Of a stretch of DNA of 64,000 bases, positions 59,183-64,000 are shown piece by piece. Both the position numbers and the translations under genes were made by a program. A model generated the notes under the pieces. It worked only from the letters and a program-made list of their open reading frames with translations, searched no databases and had not been told where the DNA came from. Numbering within the stretch: position 1 is the first letter of the stretch; each line of letters opens with the position of its first letter. Source of the DNA: Roseomonas sp. (GTDB taxonomy: Bacteria; Pseudomonadota; Alphaproteobacteria; Acetobacterales; Acetobacteraceae); NCBI GenBank assembly GCA_020249435.1, contig JADCFQ010000021.1, positions 23,944 to 87,943 of the forward strand. Direction: 5' to 3'.

Positions 59183-59905
59183 ATGGCGCGTGTTGCACTT
59201 GTCACCGGTGGCCAAAGAGGCATTGGCGCTGCGATCAGCGAAGCGCTGCAAGCGGCTGGCCGGACCGTGGTGGCTTCCTATGCCGGCAATGATGCCGCGG
59301 CGAAGGCGTTTACCGATCGCACCGGCATTCCCTGCTATAAATTCGATGTCGCCGATTACGCGCAATGCGCGGATGCCATCGCGAAGATCGAAGCCGAAGT
59401 GGGGCCGATTGATATTCTGGTGAATAATGCCGGCATCACGCGCGATGCCACCATGCGCAAGCTGAACCGCGACATGTGGGATTCGGTGATCGATACAAAC
59501 CTTGGCTCCTGCTACAATCTTTGCAAGCTGGTCTGGGAAGGCATGAATGCGCGCAAGTTTGGCCGCATTGTGAATATCGGGTCGGTGAATGGTCAGGCCG
59601 GGCAATATGGCCAGGTGAATTACGCCGCCGCGAAATCCGGCATTCATGGCTTCACCAAGGCGCTGGCGCAGGAAGGGGCGAAGCTTGGCATTACCGTGAA
59701 TGCCGTGGCGCCTGGTTATGTGGATACCGAAATGGTCCGCGCCGTGCCGCCCGATGTGCTGGAAAAGATCATCGCGCGCATCCCGCGCGGCCGGTTGGGC
59801 AAGGCAGAGGATATCGCCCGCGGCGTGGTCTTCCTGACCGCCGAGGATGCCGATTTCATCACCGGGTCCACGCTGTCCATCAATGGTGGCCAGCATATGT
59901 ATTGA
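59183..59905 (+). CDS. phaB: Acetoacetyl-CoA reductase
   Basis: PhaB reduces acetoacetyl-CoA to (R)-3-hydroxybutyryl-CoA with NADPH for polyhydroxybutyrate synthesis. The protein is 240 aa, typical for PhaB. Motifs are VTGGQRGIGAAISEAL near residue 7, NNAGITRDATMRKLNRDMWD near residue 83, NIGSVNGQAGQYGQVNYAAAKSG near residue 130 with the YxxxK catalytic pair, and STLSINGGQHMY at the end. No thiolase or synthase gene is next to it, so it lies outside any phaABC cluster. GAGGAGAG precedes the ATG by about 8 bases. Confidence 0.94.
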   Translation: MARVALVTGGQRGIGAAISEALQAAGRTVVASYAGNDAAAKAFTDRTGIPCYKFDVADYAQCADAIAKIEAEVGPIDILVNNAGITRDATMRKLNRDMWDSVIDTNLGSCYNLCKLVWEGMNARKFGRIVNIGSVNGQAGQYGQVNYAAAKSGIHGFTKALAQEGAKLGITVNAVAPGYVDTEMVRAVPPDVLEKIIARIPRGRLGKAEDIARGVVFLTAEDADFITGSTLSINGGQHMY

Positions 59906-59911
59906 TGGGGC

Positions 59912-59936
59912 GGGGGCGGATGTGCCCCCCCCTTTC
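59912..59936 (+). terminator. Possible terminator after phaB
   Basis: The plus strand can form GGGGGC / GCCCCC with a 6-base loop, 6 bases after the phaB stop, followed by CCCCTTTC. The T-run is short, so this is a weak call. Confidence 0.3.
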
Positions 59937-59985
59937 ATAAGCCTCCGCCCATGGCATGCTGCCCTTCCAATGAAGGGGAAATGCC

Positions 59986-60627
59986 ATGGGTTACGCCATA
60001 CTTGCTTTCGATGGTGCCGATAAAACCCGCCGCGCCGCGGCGATGGACCGCCACCGGGCGGTGATCAGCCGCTGGGCTGAGGATGGGCGGATGCCCTTCG
60101 GCACGCCGCTTTTCACCGCCGAATGGGTGCCTTCCGGGTCGCTCATGATCCTGGATGTGCCGGATATGGCGGGTGCTCGCGCCTATCTGGCGGAAGAACC
60201 CTTCTCGGTGGAAGGCGTTTGGGGCGATGTGCGCATCCTGCCCTTCCGCATCGCGCCCTTGCCCTATCAGCGCCTGCCGAAACCCGGCGACCCGGTGGCG
60301 AGCACCCGCACCCATACGGTTGCCATCGCCTATGATGGTACGGATGCCGATGCCCCCGCCCGCCGCCAGGCAGCGCGGGGGGCGCATATCGCGCGCATGC
60401 AGCCCATGGCGGCTGATGGCACGCTCGCGGTTGGTGGCGCCATTCTGGATGAGGCCGAGAACCGCATGATCGGTTCCATCACCGTCACGCGCCACGCCAG
60501 TGATGAAGCGGCGCGCGCCTGGATGGCCGAAGACCCTTACGTGAAAGGCGGCGTCTGGCAGGATATCACCCTGCATGCCACGCGCCTGGCCGCCCTGCCC
60601 TATCGCCCCTTGCCCGGCGCTGCCTGA
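59986..60627 (+). CDS. Protein with two tandem YCII domains
   Basis: This 213 aa protein contains two copies of the YCII (YciI-like, dimeric ferredoxin-like) domain. The first is at about 1-95 (YAILAFDGADKTRRAAAMDRH, LDVPDMAGARAYLAEEPFSVEGVW); the second is at about 105-205 (VAIAYDGTDADAPARRQAARGAH, ITVTRHASDEAARAWMAEDPYVKGGVW). Each repeats a GxxxxxxDPYxxxGVW-type ending. Most YCII proteins have a single domain of about 95 aa that dimerises; this fusion would form an intramolecular pair. The reaction is unknown. It overlaps the next gene by one base (TGATG). Confidence 0.86.
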   Translation: MGYAILAFDGADKTRRAAAMDRHRAVISRWAEDGRMPFGTPLFTAEWVPSGSLMILDVPDMAGARAYLAEEPFSVEGVWGDVRILPFRIAPLPYQRLPKPGDPVASTRTHTVAIAYDGTDADAPARRQAARGAHIARMQPMAADGTLAVGGAILDEAENRMIGSITVTRHASDEAARAWMAEDPYVKGGVWQDITLHATRLAALPYRPLPGAA

Positions 60628-61007
60628 TGGCGCTGATTGAATATGCCGATGCCGCGCCCGAGGTGCGCGCGGTATTCGACGACATCAAAACGACGCGAGG
60701 TATCGCCGATGTCAATAATTTCTGGAAAGCCTTGGCAGTGCATCCGCCAACGCTGAAGCGTACCTGGGAAAGCCTGAAACAAGTGATGGCGCCAGGCGCG
60801 ATCGACCCGCTGACCAAGGAAATGCTTTATCTCGCGGCCTCAGCGGCGGCGGGCTGCGCCTATTGCACCGCGTCCCACACGGCGGCAGCGCGCGCCAAGG
60901 GCATGACGGAGGCGATGCATGGCGAATTGCTCGCCGTGCTTGGCATGGCGGCGGAGACCAATCGCCTCGCGGAGGCACTCCGTGTTCCCATTGATCAGGG
61001 TTTGTGA
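60627..61007 (+). CDS. Carboxymuconolactone decarboxylase family protein, AhpD-like
   Basis: This 126 aa protein has the AhpD/CMD fold. The redox motif is CAYCTASHTAAARAKG near residue 73 (CxxC with nearby His), as in alkylhydroperoxidases. The N-terminal YADAAPEVRAVFDDIKTTRG is a common start of this group. It is translated directly after the YCII gene and is followed by a strong bidirectional hairpin. A role in peroxide defence is possible. Confidence 0.88.
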   Translation: MALIEYADAAPEVRAVFDDIKTTRGIADVNNFWKALAVHPPTLKRTWESLKQVMAPGAIDPLTKEMLYLAASAAAGCAYCTASHTAAARAKGMTEAMHGELLAVLGMAAETNRLAEALRVPIDQGL

Positions 61008-61015
61008 GCGGTCAT

Positions 61016-61044
61016 AAAAAACCCCGGGGTTGCCCCCGGGGTTT
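61016..61044. terminator. Bidirectional intrinsic terminator
   Basis: A strong hairpin AAACCCCGGGG / CCCCGGGGTTT with a TTGC loop lies between the convergent AhpD-like and BI-1 genes. On the minus strand it is extended by further T residues, so it terminates the BI-1 gene most clearly. On the plus strand only TTT follows. Confidence 0.85.
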
Positions 61045-61067
61045 CCGTTCAGGCCGTAAGGCGCTGA

Positions 61068-61850
61068 TCAATCGCTGTTGCGCTGGCCCATGAAGGACAG
61101 CAGCAGCTGGAACAGGTTCACGAAGTTCAGATAGAGCGCCAGCGCATCCATCACGCTCCGCTTACCCGCTTCATCCGTGCCTTCCGCATAGGCGAATTGC
61201 ACATAATCGGCCTTGATGCGCTGCGTGTCATAGGCCGTGAGGCCAACGAACACGACCACACCGATCACGCTGATCGCGAAGGCAAGCGCCGGGGAGGCCA
61301 GGAAGATATTGACCAGACCCGCGATCAGGATGCCGATCAGGCCCATGATCATGAAGCTGCCAAAGCGCGTCAGATCCGCCTTTGTGGTGTAGCCGTAAAG
61401 GCTGACCGCCGCGAACATGGAAGCGGTGATGAAGAAGGTGCTGGCAATGGATTGGCCCGTATAGCGCAGGAAGATGTTCGACAGGCTCGCCCCCATACAG
61501 GCGGCGAACAGCCAGAACAGCGCCTGCGTCGCGGGGCGCGAGAGCTTATTGAGGCCAAAGGACAGCACCAGGATGAAGGCAAGCGGCGAAAGCATCGCGG
61601 CCCAGCCCAGGATGGTCGGTTCAATGATGCGCGCGCCATTGGCAGCGCGGGTCACCGCCCAGAACATCTGTTGCAGTTCAACAGAATTGCCGATCACGTA
61701 AGCGACAATGCCGGTAACCAGCAGGCCAGACGCCATCCAGTTATAGACGCGGAGCATATATGCCCGCAGCCCGGCATCAATCGCGGCCGCATCGGCTGCG
61801 ACGGGGCGACCCCAGCCGGTGGTGAAACGCGTGTCGGGACCAAAGGCCAT
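61068..61850 (-). CDS. Bax inhibitor-1 / YccA family membrane protein
   Basis: This 260 aa inner-membrane protein has about seven predicted helices and the BI-1 signature: WMASGLLVTGIVAYVIG near residue 40, LSRPATQALFWLFAACMGASLSNIFL near residue 105, GLTAYDTQRIKADY near residue 210, and ALALYLNFVNLFQLLLSFMG at the end. Family members behave as pH-sensitive calcium leak channels or influence protease quality control. The ATG at 61850 has CAGGAG ahead; a TTG three codons upstream is less likely. A promoter is visible at 61895-61924. Confidence 0.92.
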   Translation of the reverse strand: MAFGPDTRFTTGWGRPVAADAAAIDAGLRAYMLRVYNWMASGLLVTGIVAYVIGNSVELQQMFWAVTRAANGARIIEPTILGWAAMLSPLAFILVLSFGLNKLSRPATQALFWLFAACMGASLSNIFLRYTGQSIASTFFITASMFAAVSLYGYTTKADLTRFGSFMIMGLIGILIAGLVNIFLASPALAFAISVIGVVVFVGLTAYDTQRIKADYVQFAYAEGTDEAGKRSVMDALALYLNFVNLFQLLLSFMGQRNSD

Positions 61851-61894
61851 GACGAACAAAACTCCTGTTGATGGGGAGGATTCCCCGCTGGGTA

Positions 61895-61924
61895 ATAATA
61901 TGGATATTTCGTAATTCAGATCAA
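61895..61924 (-). promoter_or_regulatory. Sigma-70-like promoter of the BI-1 gene
   Basis: On the minus strand TTGATC is followed after 18 bases by TATTAT, close to the sigma-70 consensus TTGACA/TATAAT. The -10 lies about 45 bases before the BI-1 ATG. The region is AT-rich compared with its surroundings. The start site is not known. Confidence 0.5.
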
Positions 61925-61970
61925 TAGGGGGGATCAGGGCGCCCGTGTGACGCTGGGCGCCCTTGCCCGA

Positions 61971-62555
61971 TCAACGCTCCGCCGGTTCCACCCGGATGGC
62001 GGCGGCTTCGGCAAAGGCGACATCCACCCGATCACCTGGCCTCAGCGTCTTCAGGAATTCGCGCAATTCGGGGGCGCGCACCGCAACAGTGCGTTCCTCA
62101 CGCGAAGGGCCGACGAAGCTCACGGTATTATTGGCGGTATCCACGGCAGTAATCCGCACGCGGGCGCGAGTCGCGGCGGCCACGCCGGCGCCAGGCCGCG
62201 CGCCGGGCTCAGCCCGTGCAGCACCCACCACGGCTTCGGGTTCAAGCCGGGTGCCAGGCGGTGCCATGCGCACGGCGACCGCTTCTTCAAAATGCACCCG
62301 CACCCGGTCGCCGCGCCTGATCTGGGCAAAGTTCCGCACTTCCGGGCCAAGCTGCAGGGTCTCGGGCTTGTCATCCGGGCCACGGACCACAATGGTCCGG
62401 GTACGGGTATCCACGCGGTCCACCGCACCCACGATTTCGCGCGTGGAGGAGGCAACAACCGGCGGCGGCGGATCGGTCGCGCAGCCGGCAAGTACGAAAA
62501 GCGGCATGGCAAGCATGGCGCCCTGGCGCAGGCGCGCGGAGAGGTGAGCGAGCAT
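61971..62555 (-). CDS. Lipoprotein with two copies of an OB-like domain
   Basis: This 194 aa protein starts at the ATG at 62555; the upstream open codons form its ribosome-binding site (AGGAAGG). The signal ends in a lipobox (PLFVLAGC, Cys near residue 25), so it is lipid-anchored. After a linker there are two similar domains: residues about 35-92 (GAVDRVDTRTRTIVVRG ... IRRGDRVRVHFEEAVAVRM) and about 130-190 (VRITAVDTANNTVSFVG ... LRPGDRVDVAFAEAAAIRV). The GDRVxVxFxEA ending of each is the clearest sign of duplication. The function is unknown. Confidence 0.84.
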   Translation of the reverse strand: MLAHLSARLRQGAMLAMPLFVLAGCATDPPPPVVASSTREIVGAVDRVDTRTRTIVVRGPDDKPETLQLGPEVRNFAQIRRGDRVRVHFEEAVAVRMAPPGTRLEPEAVVGAARAEPGARPGAGVAAATRARVRITAVDTANNTVSFVGPSREERTVAVRAPELREFLKTLRPGDRVDVAFAEAAAIRVEPAER

Positions 62556-62637
62556 GATGTGGATTTCCTTCCTCATTTGCCATCAATCAAAGGCGGCGGA
62601 TTAAGGCATGCTTAGGGCAGCGCGGCAACCGGCACTC

Positions 62638-63036
62638 TCAAGCCGCCCCTTCCTGCCAATAGCCCTGATGCGGCACCGCACCTTCTTCTTCCAGACACGG
62701 CCCAACCACCGCGACCTTCTCCGCCGCGCTATCCAGAACCGCCCGGCAGGATAATGACAGCCCCGCCGTATGCGGCTGCGCATTGCGCAAATGCAGAATG
62801 GCGCCGGCGGAAAGCCCATAAACCGCGCGTCCGATGCCGGTATAGAATATCGCCGCCGAACACATGGCGCAGGGTTCGCCCGAGGAATAGATCGTGGCGC
62901 GCCGCAGCACATCGCGCGGCAGCCCGGCCTGCAACATATCGTGAAGTGCATCCATTCTGGTAGTTTTGCCCAGATGGAGGGTACAAGAGTTTTTTGCCGT
63001 AAAGGCATTTCCAGCCTCTGACGCAGACACTACCAT
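62638..63036 (-). pseudogene. Nucleoside deaminase, N-terminal part lost
   Basis: The C-terminal two thirds of a cytidine/guanine-deaminase-type zinc enzyme are intact: MDALHDMLQAGLPRDVL, then IYSSGEPCAMCSAAIFYTGIGRAVYG with the PCxxC zinc motif. The first part, which should carry the HAE motif with the catalytic Glu, is missing. Directly before MDALHD, at about 62955, the frame continues into unrelated sequence (TLHLGKTTR). The HAE motif would be expected within a few residues of this break. The enzyme must therefore be inactive as written. The break coincides with a change in base composition. Confidence 0.78.
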
Positions 63037-63065
63037 GCGTTTAGGAAACCAAAATGGGGGTCTCC

Positions 63066-63350
63066 ATGGGAATTATTGACGAAGTTCTCAAAGTCCTTGA
63101 TCGAATCCCGATTTGGAAGCGGCTCCAGGAAGTGCCGAGCGAAGTAGATGATTTAAGGAGCCGCATTGCTGCTCTGGAAGAGCTTGTGTCGGGGAAGGCG
63201 TTGGCGGATGCCTGTCCCTTCTGTGGAAAACGGGCTTTTCGCCTCGACAGGTCAATTATGCATGGGCGGGCCGAGATTTGGACGTGCCAGGAGTGCAAAA
63301 AAAGCCGTGAAAAGCGCCTCGACTTATCGCCGCATAGGGGGCAGCGGTAG
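63066..63350 (+). CDS. Small zinc-ribbon protein of unknown function
   Basis: I do not recognise a named family. The 94 aa protein starts at the ATG at 63066 (an ATG at 63054 is also possible). The N-terminal half looks like a coiled coil (LDRIPIWKRLQEVPSEVDDLRSRIAALEELV). The C-terminal half has CPFCGKRAF ... WTCQECKK, a four-Cys zinc ribbon. The base composition is lower in GC than the core genes and codon use differs. It lies alone between the broken deaminase and an exported protein gene. Confidence 0.65.
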   Translation: MGIIDEVLKVLDRIPIWKRLQEVPSEVDDLRSRIAALEELVSGKALADACPFCGKRAFRLDRSIMHGRAEIWTCQECKKSREKRLDLSPHRGQR

Positions 63351-63425
63351 GGAACCGTCCTCGGGTGGTATGTTTTCTGGTATTCGCAAGGTGATCTCTC
63401 GGAATGAGGCCGATCAAGACACAAC

Positions 63426-63764
63426 TCACCGTGGCCTGATAGGGTCTGTTTCGCTTGGGACGCACTCACTACGAACAAGGGGAACACCCGCTAAAAACTG
63501 CTCTCGTTGCCGCGCAGCATCAATAAGTCCGGACGTAACTTCAGGAAGTAGCTGCTGGCATTCGGAGAGACGCATACGCGGCACAGCGGGGTTGTTAAAA
63601 GACATTTGAATCTCACGGCCATCAGGTCTCTGAAAAGTTAGCACGATCCACATACGGTGCTCCCGATCGCTTCCTCGGCTCTGCCCAACCGCCACGTTCT
63701 CGATCAGCACGCCGCCAAGAAAAGCCATTACGCCAAACATCGCGAACCTTCGGGATACGTCCAT
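63426..63764 (-). CDS. Small exported protein of unknown function
   Basis: This 112 aa protein starts at the ATG at 63764, with GGAG six bases ahead; ATGs at 63776 and 63842 are also open. A hydrophobic N-terminal segment (FAMFGVMAFLGGVLIENVAV) acts as a signal or anchor. The rest is soluble, with MWIVLTFQRPDGREIQMSF near the middle and two Cys in the C-terminal half. I do not recognise it. Like its neighbour, it lies in the less GC-rich end of the window. Confidence 0.6.
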   Translation of the reverse strand: MDVSRRFAMFGVMAFLGGVLIENVAVGQSRGSDREHRMWIVLTFQRPDGREIQMSFNNPAVPRMRLSECQQLLPEVTSGLIDAARQREQFLAGVPLVRSECVPSETDPIRPR

Positions 63765-63866
63765 GCTAATCTCCATGTGTGTTTCAGGTAAGTTACAGCC
63801 TCTTGCTCGGGAGGCACAAGGACACCGGTATTTCGCATTCATCCTTGTCCACGGGATACAGTTTAG

Positions 63867-64000
63867 CAGGCTGCTGAAAAGCCGTCATTGAGCATCGTCG
63901 TTTTGTCTCGCGCGGATGTTTTCAACGCTGCGCGTGCCTGCGCACAGCCATTTTCAGTGATTCTTTGGCCCAGTCGGCACACTCTGGACAGACTCCCGGC
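63867..64000. mobile_element. Probable end of an insertion sequence, cut by the window edge
   Basis: The sequence CAGGCTGCTGAAAAGCC at 63867-63883 resembles the terminal inverted repeats of IS1182/IS5-like elements, many of which read CAGGCTGTTGAAAAA. A minus-strand coding end begins 55 bases further in, as expected for a transposase whose C-terminus lies near the IS end. The other end and most of the element lie outside the window, so target-site duplication cannot be tested. Confidence 0.45.
63922..64000 (-). CDS. C-terminal end of a probable transposase (partial)
   Basis: The minus strand has an open frame from the window edge to a TGA at 63922-63924. It reads PGVCPECADWAKESLKMAV followed by RRHAQR and the stop. 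The codon use is plausible and the position just inside an IS-like end suggests a transposase C-terminus, but too little is visible to name the family. It could instead belong to an unrelated truncated gene. Confidence 0.4.
   Translation of the reverse strand, partial: PGVCPECADWAKESLKMAVRRHAQR

Noticed and set aside
59038..59184. Small minus-strand protein gene before the orphan terminator
   Set aside because: It would overlap the phaB start, has no clear start or ribosome-binding site, and no recognisable family; kept only as a question in the findings.

Overview
The window reads as a chromosome segment of a GC-rich alphaproteobacterium, most likely an Acetobacteraceae-type member of the Rhodospirillales (inference). 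Supporting signs are the dnaA-dnaN-recF-gyrB block with rpsT beside dnaA, an ATP12-type F1-ATPase chaperone, MmcB, DUF2125 and DUF2783 proteins, lipopolysaccharide sugar genes (kdsB, hldE), a polyhydroxybutyrate reductase, and three orphan Bug-type solute receptors. Coding density is high and most genes sit in short overlapping operons. No rRNA or CRISPR array was seen. One tRNA, tRNA-Arg(CCG), is present.

Layout. Bases 1-8000 hold the end of a D-threonine aldolase-like gene and the replication block on the minus strand (dnaA, dnaN, recF, gyrB) with rpsT. Bases 8150-15200 hold an ATP12 chaperone, an exported beta-barrel-like protein, a serine hydrolase/metallo-beta-lactamase-fold/DUF2783 cluster, the tRNA, pheA, kdsB, a membrane-anchored cytochrome c and hisN. 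Bases 15200-22250 are a yejABEF peptide-import operon with two overlapping tail genes. Bases 22250-30740 carry an SDR, a nitrate-sensor-type chemotaxis receptor, a Baeyer-Villiger-type monooxygenase, two Bug receptors and two exported proteins. Bases 30820-37000 are gltBD with its terminator. Bases 37170-43400 carry mmcB, a three-copy hairpin repeat, hldE, pmbA, an M16 peptidase and thrC. Bases 43480-48870 carry a third Bug receptor, a small membrane protein, a thiolase-fold/DUF35/Lin0512/Lin0512 operon, a ChaC-like gene and a DUF2125 gene. Bases 48880-58820 hold recJ-glpX, a hydrolase, a hydroxyacid dehydrogenase, an unusual SDR, a WD40-cytochrome c fusion and an ACT-pdxA-pdxJ-hydrolase operon. 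Bases 58820-62600 hold phaB behind an FNR/FixK-like site, a double YCII gene, an AhpD-like gene, a BI-1 family gene and a lipoprotein.

The last kilobase (about 62955-64000) looks different. It is visibly less GC-rich, begins where a nucleoside deaminase has lost its N-terminal third, holds two small unrecognised genes, and runs into what looks like the end of an insertion sequence at the window edge.

The most interesting signals are: a Cys-less thiolase-fold protein paired with DUF35 and two tandem Lin0512 paralogues; the WD40-cytochrome c fusion next to an SDR that lacks its catalytic Tyr; the exact 58-bp triple hairpin repeat; and the phaB upstream region, which has an FNR-like box, an orphan minus-strand terminator and an unused strong ribosome-binding-like motif.
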